This document shows, piece by piece, positions 44,520 through 53,010 of a DNA stretch of 64,000 bases. The stretch covers positions 48,005 through 112,004 of the forward strand of contig NZ_PJIZ01000010.1 of the NCBI RefSeq assembly GCF_021596505.1, in the 5' to 3' direction. Under the pieces are notes generated by a model, which was given only the letters and a program-made list of their open reading frames with translations, searched no databases and was not told the DNA's origin. Source of the stretch: Nostoc sp. CMAA1605. Lineage in GTDB: Bacteria; Cyanobacteriota; Cyanobacteriia; Cyanobacteriales; Nostocaceae. Made by a program: the position numbers and the translations under genes. The number at the start of each line of letters is the position of its first letter. Positions within the stretch are counted from its first letter, which is position 1.

Positions 44520-45971
44520 CTATTGACTACCCAAGATACAGCCGCTACGTGGGGGAAGTGTTAATGATAGGCTTTCGCCATGCCAGTTAAACTCTGCTTG
44601 ACCGTATAACAATTTTTGGGGTTGAGTCTGTAAATTGGTGATATCTACATCAGCTTGTACTGGTGCTGTACCAACATTCACCGCAATAATTAATTCCTCT
44701 TGCCCTAACTTACGGGCGAAAATATACAATGTTCCTTGGGCGGAAATGACTTGATACTCACCTGTACGTAAGGCTGGGTAACTGTGACGTAAAGCGATTA
44801 ATTGGCGGTGAGTTTGGTAAATGTCTCTATCCCAGCTAGCTTCTAGGGGAAAACCACGGCGGGAGTCGGGATCTAATTTTCCTGGTAAACCTACTTCATC
44901 CCCATAATAGATACTCGGCGCGCCGGGAAAGGTGAGTAGTAGGAGGGTGGCTAACTCTACGCTGTCTTTATCTCCACCGGCGATACTAATTAATCTGGCT
45001 GTGTCGTGGCTAGCGAGTAAATTGAGTTGAGTAAGCTGAATTTCCCAAGGGTAAAGTTCCAGTAATGCTGTGATTTTGGCGGCGTACTCGGCTGCAAATA
45101 ACGGTGGGTGTGGTTGATAGTCACGGCCTTGGATTTGTTCTAAGACTACGCGATCGCCTGCGGTAAAAGCAATGGTCGGCCCGGCAAATAAATAGTTCAT
45201 TACGCCGTCAAATTGCGTTCCATCTAGCCACTCGCGGGAATCTCCCCACACTTCCCCCACAATATAAGCTTCGGGGTTAATGGCTTTGACGCGATCGCGA
45301 AATTCTTGCCAAAAGCCGGGAGTCTTAATTTCAAAGGGAACATCCAACCGCCAGCCGTCAATACCGAATTTAATCCAGTATTCAGCAATTTCCATGATAT
45401 ATTCCCGCACTTCTGGGTTATCGTGGTTAAATACTGGTAAAGCGCGGTTATTTGCCCAACCCACATAATTAGCGGGTAATTCACCCGTGTACGGCGCAAG
45501 CGGCCAGCCCTCAATTTTGAACCAATTTAACCAAGGTGAATAGGGGCCATTTTCCAAAATGTCATGAAAAAAGAAAATTCCTCGACTAGCGTGATTAAAC
45601 ACTCCATCGAGAACAACTTTAATATTTCTTTCGTGGGCTGCATCTAGTAATTCTTTAAAAGCCGAATTTCCCCCTAACATCGGATCTACTTGATAGTAAT
45701 CATGGGTGTGATAGCGGTGATTACTAGCTGATTGAAATATTGGTGTGAAATAAATGGAATTAATGCCTAAATCTTGGATGTAATCTAATTGTTCCATGAT
45801 GCCCCATAAGTCACCACCCTTGTAACCTTGCAGTGTGGGCATAGCCTCCCAATCTTCCCAAGAAGCATTTTGCAGTAAGCGTTTGCGAGTTTGTTTACTT
45901 TTAGCGAATCTATCGGGGAAAATTTGGTAGAAAACTGCGTGCTTTACCCAATCTGGTGTTTGAATTTGCAT
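44520..45971 (-). CDS. GH13 alpha-amylase-family glycoside hydrolase
   Basis: 483 residues with the four GH13 regions: DGVFNH (122-127), GWRLDVPFE with nucleophile D210, IVGEVWGD with acid/base E240 and LASHDTAR with D323. The N-terminus VFYQIFPDRFAK and the region after E240 resemble neopullulanase/cyclomaltodextrinase-type enzymes acting on short alpha-glucans. No signal peptide, so it acts in the cytoplasm, probably in glycogen or maltodextrin breakdown. It is divergent from and close to glgC, which makes ADP-glucose, so the pair brackets glycogen turnover. Confidence 0.92.
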   Translation of the reverse strand: MQIQTPDWVKHAVFYQIFPDRFAKSKQTRKRLLQNASWEDWEAMPTLQGYKGGDLWGIMEQLDYIQDLGINSIYFTPIFQSASNHRYHTHDYYQVDPMLGGNSAFKELLDAAHERNIKVVLDGVFNHASRGIFFFHDILENGPYSPWLNWFKIEGWPLAPYTGELPANYVGWANNRALPVFNHDNPEVREYIMEIAEYWIKFGIDGWRLDVPFEIKTPGFWQEFRDRVKAINPEAYIVGEVWGDSREWLDGTQFDGVMNYLFAGPTIAFTAGDRVVLEQIQGRDYQPHPPLFAAEYAAKITALLELYPWEIQLTQLNLLASHDTARLISIAGGDKDSVELATLLLLTFPGAPSIYYGDEVGLPGKLDPDSRRGFPLEASWDRDIYQTHRQLIALRHSYPALRTGEYQVISAQGTLYIFARKLGQEELIIAVNVGTAPVQADVDITNLQTQPQKLLYGQAEFNWHGESLSLTLPPRSGCILGSQ

Positions 45972-46280
45972 GATTGTTGAGTGCGTAGTTCAGTAGTCAT
46001 TTTGACTTTAAACTAAATATTTGCGGTTCTCACTTCTGGTAGAAAAATTTTAGTCAATAGTCAATAGTCAACAGTCATTACTCATTACTTACTACTCAGC
46101 ACTCAGCACTCAGCACTCATTACTCTACCTTGTCTCCCCTGCCCCCCTGCCCCATTCCCTCTGCCCAAAATTCAGTTTTGCCAAAATTCTTTTCCGATAA
46201 TCTTTGATCCCCCCCTTACCAGAGGCTACATACAGTCCTAAACTGTAGGTGGGAATCAAAAGGCAGTCGGGAGACATCTT
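45972..46280. repeat. Gene-free stretch with TCAATAG, CACTCAG and CCCTGCC repeats
   Basis: From about 46052 to 46150 the array changes from GTCAATA through CATTACT and CACTCAG to CTACCTTGTC and CCCCTGC units. The rest holds the leader of glgC, with GGGAG (46270-46274) seven bases before the GTG at 46281. Confidence 0.8.
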
Positions 46281-47569
46281 GTGAAAAAGTATTAGCAATT
46301 ATCCTTGGAGGTGGCGCGGGTACTCGCCTGTATCCCCTCACCAAACTACGTGCTAAACCCGCAGTACCAGTAGCAGGGAAATACCGCCTAATAGATATCC
46401 CTGTTAGTAACTGCATTAATTCAGAAATTTTTAAAATCTACGTTCTCACGCAATTTAACTCAGCGTCTCTTAACCGTCACATTGCCCGCACTTATAATTT
46501 TAGCGGTTTTAGTGAGGGTTTTGTGGAAGTGCTGGCTGCACAGCAAACACCAGAAAACCCGAACTGGTTTCAGGGAACAGCCGACGCTGTACGCCAGTAT
46601 ATATGGTTGTTGGAAGAATGGGATGTGGATGAGTACCTGATCTTATCGGGGGATCACCTCTACCGTATGGACTACCGTCTATTTGTCCAACGCCATCGGG
46701 AAACCAACGCGGATATTACCCTTTCGGTAATCCCCATAGACGATCGCCGCGCTTCAGATTTTGGTTTAATGAAAATTGACCAATCTGGGCGGGTAGTTGA
46801 TTTTAGCGAGAAACCCAAAGGCGACGCTTTAGCGCAGATGCAGGTTGATACCACTGTTTTGGGATTAACTCCAGAACAAGCAGCCCTACAGCCCTACATC
46901 GCCTCGATGGGGATTTACGTATTTAAAAAAGACGTTTTGATCAAACTTTTGAAAGAATCTTTAGAACGGACTGATTTTGGTAAGGAAATTATTCCTGATG
47001 CCGCCAAAGATCACAACGTTCAAGCTTATTTATTCGATGGCTATTGGGAAGACATCGGAACAATAGAAGCCTTTTATAATGCCAATTTAGCCCTCACACA
47101 GCAGCCATTACCACCCTTTAGTTTCTACGACGAAGAAGCCCCCATTTACACCCGTCCTCGTTACTTGCCACCCACAAAATTGTTAGATTGTCAAGTGACA
47201 GAATCAATTATTGGTGAAGGCTGCATTTTGAAAAATTGCCGCATTCAACACTCAGTTTTAGGAGTGCGATCGCGGGTAGAATCTGGCTGTATCATCGAAG
47301 AATCTCTACTGATGGGTGCTGACTTCTATCAACCTTCTGTAGAACGTCAGTGCAGCATAGATAAAGGTGATATCCCCGTTGGTATTGGCCCAGATACCAT
47401 CATTCGCCGCGCCATCATCGACAAAAACGCCCGCATCGGTCACGATGTCAAAATTATCAATAAAGACAACGTGCAGGAAGCCAACCGCGAAAGTCAAGGT
47501 TTTTACATCCGTAGCGGAATTGTAGTCGTCTTGAAAAATGCCGTAATTCCCGATGGAATGATTATTTAG
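46281..47569 (+). CDS. glgC: Glucose-1-phosphate adenylyltransferase (reading frame broken after the start codon)
   Basis: GlgC makes ADP-glucose for glycogen. From AAAGTATTAGCA (46286) onward the sequence reads [39 protein letters not shown] and the whole family length to [18 protein letters not shown]. The expected start GTG (46281, with GGGAG ahead) is followed by only five A; six are needed for the normal MKKVLAII start, so as written GTG runs into TAT TAG. With the missing base the protein is 429 residues, the usual length in Anabaena. The first start codon in the intact frame, a GTG at 46523, would delete the nucleotide-binding loop. Confidence 0.85.
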
Positions 47570-47661
47570 TCATTAGTCATTAGTCATTAGTCATTAGTCA
47601 TTAGTCATTAGTCATTAGTCATTAGTCATTAGTCATTAGTCATTAGTCATTAGTCATTAGT
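47567..47661. repeat. TAGTCAT heptamer array, about 13 units
   Basis: TAGTCAT is repeated without error for about 95 bp. The first TAG is the stop codon of glgC. At 47740-47787 a GCGAATTG repeat with the AGCGTAGCGGGACGTTAGTCC insert follows. No gene is present up to 47817. Confidence 0.93.
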
Positions 47662-47817
47662 TAATATTTTGACTATGAACCGTTGACAAAATAATTGGCA
47701 ACCGTTAATTGTTGGGGTTTCCAGCCCCACTGGACTGTAATTGCGAATTGCGTTAGCGTAGCGGGACGTTAGTCCATTGCGAATTGGTTTGACTGTTGAC
47801 TATGGACTCTTGACTAA

Positions 47818-48279
47818 ATGACTAAACTACAGTTGCTAATTGGTCTTCCTGGCAGTGGTAAGTCAACCTTGGCACAAAAATTAATCACAGAATGCCCCCA
47901 GATGCTACTGATTTCTACAGATGCCATCAGGGGGCAATTATTTGGTGCAGAATCAATACAAGGGTCTTGGCTGTTAATTTGGCGGGAAATTGAACAACAA
48001 TTACAACAGGCGATCGCTAAAAATAGAGATGTTATATTTGATGCCACCAATGCCCAAAGATCCCATCGTCGAGAAATCATTACTCTTGCTCATGATCTGG
48101 GCTTTACCTACATTAGAGGAATATGGGTACAAACTCCAGTTTGGCTATGTTTAGCACGTAACAAAAAACGTCTTCGCCAAGTCCCAGAAGAAGTAATCTT
48201 ACGAATGCACCGCCAACTGCGCGACGCACCCCCTAGTTTGGCAGAAGGACTAAGTGAGATTGTTAAACTATGGGTGTAG
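47818..48279 (+). CDS. Small P-loop kinase (zeta-toxin/polynucleotide-kinase-like)
   Basis: 153 residues: Walker A GLPGSGKST at 9-17, then LISTDAIRGQLFG, VIFDATNAQRSHRREII and a lid region KKRLRQVPEEVILRMHRQL. This is the AAA_33/zeta-toxin-like kinase pattern, also seen in polynucleotide 5'-kinases. The substrate is unknown. The ATG is in a TTGACTAAATGACT repeat and has no visible ribosome site. Confidence 0.85.
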   Translation: MTKLQLLIGLPGSGKSTLAQKLITECPQMLLISTDAIRGQLFGAESIQGSWLLIWREIEQQLQQAIAKNRDVIFDATNAQRSHRREIITLAHDLGFTYIRGIWVQTPVWLCLARNKKRLRQVPEEVILRMHRQLRDAPPSLAEGLSEIVKLWV

Positions 48280-48385
48280 GGAATGGGGAATGGGGCATTG
48301 GGCATTGGGCATTGGAAAAAGGAGACAAGGTAGACAAGGTAGAAGTAATGAGTAATAAGTAATGAGTAATGACTAATGACTATTA
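48280..48385. repeat. GGGCATT, ACAAGGTAG and TAATGAG repeats
   Basis: GGGAATG/GGGCATT units begin at the stop codon of the kinase gene. GACAAGGTAGACAAGGTAG (48324-48341) and TAATGAG-type units (48347-48385) follow, ending close to the next gene. Confidence 0.85.
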
Positions 48386-48403
48386 ACCAAAAGGTACTAA
48401 ATT

Positions 48404-48664
48404 ATGAGCCGAATTAATCCTTATACACTGCAAATGCAGATTACGCGGATGTTTGAGCAAGGACAATCATTCTTTGCAATTACTAAAGTCCAAGAATGGT
48501 TGAAAGAACGTAATCAAAATCCTTTAGATTACGATATTCTATTCCATCAAAAACCTGCTCCTCCTGGTTCAAAGGAAGTGATGGTGGTGGAAATTGAGTT
48601 ACGGCGTAAGGATGGACAACCTGTAGATCCTTGGTTACAAGAACAAGCTAACCTGCACGCTTGA
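48404..48664 (+). CDS. Small protein of unknown function
   Basis: 86 residues, with a helical start (LQMQITRMFEQGQSFFAITKVQEWLKERN) and beta C-terminal part (EVMVVEIELRRKDGQPVDPWL). It looks like a genuine folded protein; I do not recognise the family. Its last 17 bases overlap the convergent PLP-enzyme gene. Confidence 0.6.
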   Translation: MSRINPYTLQMQITRMFEQGQSFFAITKVQEWLKERNQNPLDYDILFHQKPAPPGSKEVMVVEIELRRKDGQPVDPWLQEQANLHA

Positions 48665-49586
48665 TATTTTTCATGGATAAATTCCCCTGTAAGCCGCCTG
48701 TGTGAATCAACAACAGGCGATCGCCTACAAAACACCCTTTTTGTATCATATCTATCACGCCATAAAACATTTTTGCGGTATATACGTAATCTAGGGGTAT
48801 ACCGTAGGTGCGGGTAAACTCATCGCTAAATGAGAACAGCTCATCATTAACCTTGGCATAACCCCCAAAATGATAATCGCAGACTAATTCCCATGATGCG
48901 GGGGTGGTAAATGGGATGGGAAGACCAGAGGCGTGGTATTGTGTTAGTAAATTGGTGATGTCTTGACTGAGAAAGTCACCATTTTTTAATACAGGAAAAC
49001 CAAGCGATCGCTGTTTTGGTTTTAAAGCTAAAGTTAATCCCGCCAAGGTTGTCGCTGTTCCACAAGCTACACAAACCGTATCAAATATTTCATTAACTTC
49101 CGCGAGTATCTCTGTACATCCACGCACACCATCGAGATTACAGCCACCTTCAGGAATGATGAATGCTTCGCCAAAACGCTGACGCAACCATGCTTGTAGT
49201 TCTGGCGTATGGCGTTGGCGGTAAGTTTCTCGGTCAATGTAAACTAACTGCATCCCCTGTTCAACAGCAAAACTTAAGGTGGGGTTGAGGGGTAGTCGTT
49301 CTTCACCACGAATTACGCCGATAGTGCGAAAACCTAACAGATTTCCAGCCGCAGCAGTGGCGTAGATGTGATTAGAATAAGCCCCACCAAAAGTCAGAAT
49401 TGTGGTGTAATTTTGTGCGTTAGCTGTTAACAAGTTGTATTTTAATTTGAACCACTTATTTCCATTTACCAACGGGTGCATTAAATCAAGGCGTAGTACA
49501 GATAGTTCTACTCCAGCACGAGTAAAAATTTCGCTGTTAATTTTTTGCGTCGGCGGTGGAATTAAGTTCAAAGACAATTTGGTCAT
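48648..49586 (-). CDS. D-cysteine desulfhydrase / ACC-deaminase-family PLP enzyme
   Basis: 312 residues of the tryptophan-synthase-beta fold. NGNKWFKLKYNLL (near 42) has the PLP lysine, and FGGAYSNHIYATAAAGNLLG (near 67) is the substrate-binding block. The C-terminal HTGGLQGN completes the phosphate site. D-cysteine desulfhydrase and 1-aminocyclopropane-1-carboxylate deaminase share these motifs and cannot be separated by eye. The ATG is the last unit of a GACTAATGAC repeat array with no ribosome site. Confidence 0.88.
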   Translation of the reverse strand: MTKLSLNLIPPPTQKINSEIFTRAGVELSVLRLDLMHPLVNGNKWFKLKYNLLTANAQNYTTILTFGGAYSNHIYATAAAGNLLGFRTIGVIRGEERLPLNPTLSFAVEQGMQLVYIDRETYRQRHTPELQAWLRQRFGEAFIIPEGGCNLDGVRGCTEILAEVNEIFDTVCVACGTATTLAGLTLALKPKQRSLGFPVLKNGDFLSQDITNLLTQYHASGLPIPFTTPASWELVCDYHFGGYAKVNDELFSFSDEFTRTYGIPLDYVYTAKMFYGVIDMIQKGCFVGDRLLLIHTGGLQGNLSMKNIKRAG

Positions 49587-49736
49587 TAGTCAACAGTCCA
49601 TAGTCAACAGTCATTAGTCAACAGTCCATACTCATTACTTATTACTTATTACTTATTACTTATTACTTTACTCATTACTCAGCACTCAGCACCGGCTAAA
49701 CGCCGCGCTACCGCTAACAGCACTCATCACTCATCA
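49587..49736. repeat. Mixed heptamer arrays with an embedded 25-bp element
   Basis: GTCAACAGTCCATAG units (49587-49630), TTACTTA units (49637-49675) and CACTCAG units (49678-49692) follow one another. At 49694-49718 the 25-bp GC-rich sequence is inserted in the CACTCAG array in the opposite orientation to that at 10593. The array then reaches the stop codon of nurA. Confidence 0.88.
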
Positions 49737-51008
49737 CTAAGCAATACTGCCGCGTTTTCTTGCTTCTTTGTAAGAAGTACCGACATTTTTCAAGCCAGCT
49801 TTAATCATTTGTTTCTCTAATAGCGCAAAGAAACGACTACGATCGCCACCTCTAACTACAGCTTGATTATGGGCTTCTGCGATCGCCACAGGATAACCAT
49901 AGCCTTTTTGTACCTGTGCCAGCATCAACCCCAAAGCTTGATTTAGCATATCTGTATTTTCTGCTACCCATGAGGGAATTTCTATCCTCGCTATTTCCGT
50001 CCCCACATGAACATAACAAAAATAGATAGTTTGATCCCCGTACATTTCTAGAATACGGTTATTGCTACGCCACATTGGCCCCCGTTGTCCTGGTTTTAGT
50101 TGCGTTGTCCATAAAGCAGTATCGCGCAGAGGTTCAAAAACTTTACAAGGGACTTTTTCTAATTGATTAGGACAATAACTGACACAATCTGGTGCAGGAT
50201 GGGGACAAGCCAACAACCGTAAAAAATTCACCCCTTCCACATTCCGAGAAGCACTCAAATAACCCATCAAAGGAATTTGTACATCTCGCATTTGCTGCCA
50301 AGCTTCCAGAATCACAGGTAAAATGCGATCGCGTGCATCAGTCGGTAATTGTTCCAAAAACCAGTAAATTAACGAACCATCTACCATTGCGAGGGTAGGG
50401 ATTGGGGATTGGGTACTGGGTACTGGGGACTGGGGACTGGGGAATTGGGAATTAAATTTTTCTTCCCCTGCTCCCCCTGCTCCCCTGCCCCCTGCCCCCC
50501 TGCTCCCCAGTCCCTTCGCTAACTCAGCCAACACCGTCGCTTCCGATGCAGTACGGCGATAACTCATCCAATCCTCAGTTTTAATTCCCCATTGTCGGGA
50601 CATATATAAATCTTCTGGGCGGTAAAATACCTCTGGCAAACTATCCATAATCGGATAGCGATTCTGCCCATAGTGAAGGACTACCCGACCGATATTTAGG
50701 AGATAACAGTAAGCTATTTCATGATGGTTAGGGGCGATTTGTGAACCATCAGTAGCAATTACGGTGTGTACTTTGGGAGGGATGGGAATATCTATGCAAG
50801 TATTTAACGGCTCAAGGGGTGTAGCACTAGCAAAGAGAATGCGATCGCGCCATTTTTCCTGGAGTGCAATCACCTCATTTTGACACTCAATCGCCTTTTG
50901 AAAATGCTGTTGTGCCAACTCCAAACGTTGACGACTCGCCGCAGCCTCTTGGGAAAGATGCTGACTTAAACCCTGCATTTGTCGCGCTAATTTCGTTAAA
51001 TCAAGCAT
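49737..51008 (-). CDS. NurA-domain nuclease with a repeat-derived insert
   Basis: 423 residues. NurA domains are 5'-3' nucleases that work with the HerA helicase in end resection. The metal-site aspartates are in VIATDGSQIAP (near 85) and LAMVDGSLIYW (near 206). Between these, residues about 166-204 are low complexity (RGAGGRGAGGAGEE, SPQSPVPSTQSPIPT) and are encoded by heptamer repeats, so a repeat array has been accommodated in frame. A HerA partner is not in the window. The N-terminal 70 residues are helical. Confidence 0.87.
   Translation of the reverse strand: MLDLTKLARQMQGLSQHLSQEAAASRQRLELAQQHFQKAIECQNEVIALQEKWRDRILFASATPLEPLNTCIDIPIPPKVHTVIATDGSQIAPNHHEIAYCYLLNIGRVVLHYGQNRYPIMDSLPEVFYRPEDLYMSRQWGIKTEDWMSYRRTASEATVLAELAKGLGSRGAGGRGAGGAGEEKFNSQFPSPQSPVPSTQSPIPTLAMVDGSLIYWFLEQLPTDARDRILPVILEAWQQMRDVQIPLMGYLSASRNVEGVNFLRLLACPHPAPDCVSYCPNQLEKVPCKVFEPLRDTALWTTQLKPGQRGPMWRSNNRILEMYGDQTIYFCYVHVGTEIARIEIPSWVAENTDMLNQALGLMLAQVQKGYGYPVAIAEAHNQAVVRGGDRSRFFALLEKQMIKAGLKNVGTSYKEARKRGSIA
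50395..50520. repeat. Repeat array inside nurA
   Basis: GGGGATT/GGGGACT and GGGTACT heptamers, then CCTGCTCC/CCCTGC units, in the frame of nurA. The units are the same as in the intergenic arrays at 11402 and 27408. Between them is an AATTGGGAATTAAATTTTTC spacer. Confidence 0.9.
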
Positions 51009-51160
51009 AGGAGTGCTGAGTGCTGAGTTGTGAGTGCTGAGTTGTGTTAGCTATAGCGCGGCGTTTAGCCGATGCTGTTAGTGGAAGCGCGGCGTTTAGC
51101 CAGTGCTGAGAAATAAATACTACCTTGTCTACCTTGTCTACCTTGTCCCATTCCCCATGC
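51009..51160. repeat. GTGCTGA array with two 25-bp elements in tandem
   Basis: GAGTGCT/GAGTTGT heptamers start at 51009, directly after the nurA start codon side. Two divergent copies of the 25-bp element lie at 51046-51070 and 51077-51101, separated by GATGCT. TCTACCTTG units (51120-51147) follow. Confidence 0.85.
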
Positions 51161-51167
51161 CCTAAAT

Positions 51168-51953
51168 TTAGAGCCACCCAGCAAAATCCTTAGCAAATTG
51201 AGACAGGGATAGTAATTTAATTTCTTGATTGTTTTGAGCAGCTTTTCTTTCTGGTTGGGTATTATAACCCCAATCAGCTAGGAAAAGCTTGACTTGTTTT
51301 AAGTCTGTTTGTTGTTGGACTAACTCTAAGGTTTTGAGTCTATCTTCAATAAACCATAAGTTATCAGGCTGGATATCAACTGCTGTGATTAGTTCTCGTA
51401 AAGTTTCGTATTTAGGACGCTTGACTTCTTTGCCGAAAATCGCGCTGGGTGGTAACTCTACACCTTCCCGTTGCAATAACTGCTGTATAAATCGTCCTTC
51501 TTTGGTAGAAACAATATATACATTTACCTGAGTGGCGATCGCTAATTTCAGTCTTTCTATCACCCCAGGATAAAATCTATGTAGACTCAGCCAGCCATCT
51601 AAGTCTGTAGCTATCCATTCATCCCGCAGGCTATCTAATTTAATTGCAACTTCTTTTGCCTGTAGCTTGTCAGCTAACAAAATCTGTGGAGTAATGCTGA
51701 TCCAATCCTGAAGAATTTTGTCTTCGGGAACGTCATCAATCAAAGCTTTGATTAACACTGGCATTTCCCAACCTGTTTCAATCACAGGTCGGAGACGATA
51801 GAATCTCAAAGCTAAATCATCCGGCGGTGTATCGTTAGCAGGCGACCAAATTTGACAGTAAGCGCGCCACGCTACCTCAAAATATTCAATAAGTCCATCA
51901 CAAATCACACCATCAAAGTCTAAAGCTAAAATTTTTGGACTGCTTGCTGTCAT
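51168..51953 (-). CDS. HAD-superfamily hydrolase
   Basis: 261 residues. Motif I is LALDFDGVICDG (nucleophile D in DFDG, near residue 12), motif II VYIVSTKEG (near 146) and motif IV FIEDRLKTL (near 200). A large helical cap is inserted after motif I. Phosphatase or phosphonatase-like activity is expected; the substrate is unknown. Confidence 0.87.
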   Translation of the reverse strand: MTASSPKILALDFDGVICDGLIEYFEVAWRAYCQIWSPANDTPPDDLALRFYRLRPVIETGWEMPVLIKALIDDVPEDKILQDWISITPQILLADKLQAKEVAIKLDSLRDEWIATDLDGWLSLHRFYPGVIERLKLAIATQVNVYIVSTKEGRFIQQLLQREGVELPPSAIFGKEVKRPKYETLRELITAVDIQPDNLWFIEDRLKTLELVQQQTDLKQVKLFLADWGYNTQPERKAAQNNQEIKLLSLSQFAKDFAGWL

Positions 51954-52179
51954 GGTTCTGAGGGGTAAAACTGCTGTTGTCAGCTTAACTAATTACAATG
52001 AATATTTTCTGTAGTTAGATGTATCAATCAGTAAAAGTTGGAAATCAGAAGAATCTTTCCCTCATGCTTCCCCCGATTCCCAAAGCGATTGTATATTTTT
52101 AACTTAGAAGTCCCTTACTTCCCTGAATCCCACGCCAGATGCTACAGTCTGCAAGCCGCAAGAGCGCAAGCTCATAACT

Positions 52180-52349
52180 CAATACAGTTCAGTTAAGAAA
52201 ATAGTTTGTAGTGTACCCCTCCGGGGAAGCAAGCTACGCGCAGCGTCTCGTAGAGAGGACTTTAGTCCTCATCTAAGGACTGAAGTCCTTACTACGAACT
52301 TTTCCTTACTTCACAAACCCCATATTTTAGCCTTAACTGAACCGTATTG
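52180..52349. mobile_element. 170-bp MITE-like element with 18-bp ends and 10-bp target duplication
   Basis: CAATACAGTTCAGTTAAG (52180-52197) is the reverse complement of CTTAACTGAACCGTATTG (52332-52349) with one mismatch. Both sides carry GCTCATAACT (52170-52179 and 52350-52359), a perfect 10-bp target duplication. The interior contains an AGGACTTTAGTCCT/AGGACTGAAGTCCT hairpin and no gene. The right duplication includes the last codons and stop of the MAPEG gene. Confidence 0.88.
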
Positions 52350-52351
52350 GC

Positions 52352-52744
52352 TCATAACTGAAAAGAAGAAAGCAGAATGCCAATAAGCGAACCTAAGAGT
52401 AAGACTAAACTGCTGATCGAACTGACACCAAAACCAATAACCCGCTTCTTAGGAGCTTGATAATATCCCCAAGCGTATGCAATTCTTCCTATCAACCAAA
52501 CTACACCAATTCCCGTTGCCCAAGATGGACTAACGTAAACAGAAAATAACCATACCCCAGGTAAAAATAAAACTAACTGTTCTAGAGTGTTTTGTTGGAC
52601 TCGCAGCACTCTTTCAAAGTTTGGATTTCCCGTCATTTGAGGAGCAGGTACATTGTACTTGACTCTATATCTACTGACATTAATTGTTAAACCCAAGTAC
52701 AACAGCAGTGCTAAAGCAGTAATCAGACTAACTAAAGGTGACAT
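52352..52744 (-). CDS. MAPEG-family membrane protein
   Basis: 130 residues from the ATG at 52744: four hydrophobic segments with the MAPEG motif FERVLRVQQNTLEQLVLFLPG (near 50-70) and GRIAYAWGYY (near 95). MAPEG proteins are glutathione-dependent or eicosanoid-type membrane enzymes; cyanobacterial members are of unknown substrate. A longer frame to 52897 only translates repeat sequence. The stop codon is within the target duplication of the adjacent mobile element. Confidence 0.87.
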   Translation of the reverse strand: MSPLVSLITALALLLYLGLTINVSRYRVKYNVPAPQMTGNPNFERVLRVQQNTLEQLVLFLPGVWLFSVYVSPSWATGIGVVWLIGRIAYAWGYYQAPKKRVIGFGVSSISSLVLLLGSLIGILLSSFQL

Positions 52745-52826
52745 ATAACAATCCCAACAAATCAAAAAATTGATACCAATTCGCAATGGACTAACTTCCA
52801 TTGCGAATTGCGTTAGCGTCTCGGAG

Positions 52827-52980
52827 GGCGTTGCTGAATCAAAGTATGAAATGCAAAAATTACCCTTGTTTTTCTTTGCACCTTTGCGTCTTTGCACGGC
52901 AGTCGCTCATGGGGGAAACCCCCAAGACCGCGCTGCCTCGCCTTTGCGTGAGACAATTCATATTCTCAATCAGCAACGCC
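52827..52980. mobile_element. 154-bp MITE-like element nested in another repeat, with 9-bp target duplication
   Basis: Begins GGCGTTGCTGA and ends TCAGCAACGCC, with further imperfect pairing inward (TATGAA / TTCATA). GTCTCGGAG occurs directly on both sides (52818-52826 and 52981-52989). The host sequence is the CATTGCGAATTGCGTTAGCG...AAGTCCATTGCGAATTG repeat. Compared with the copy at 14746 it holds about 45 extra bases (52896-52940), themselves a palindrome (GGCAG...CTGCC ends, GGGGG/CCCCC centre). Confidence 0.88.
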
Positions 52981-53010
52981 GTCTCGGAGAGAAGTCCATT
53001 GCGAATTGCT

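Noticed and set aside
47567..47661. Possible CRISPR array
   Set aside because: Seven-base units without spacers; not CRISPR. The same applies to the other heptamer arrays.
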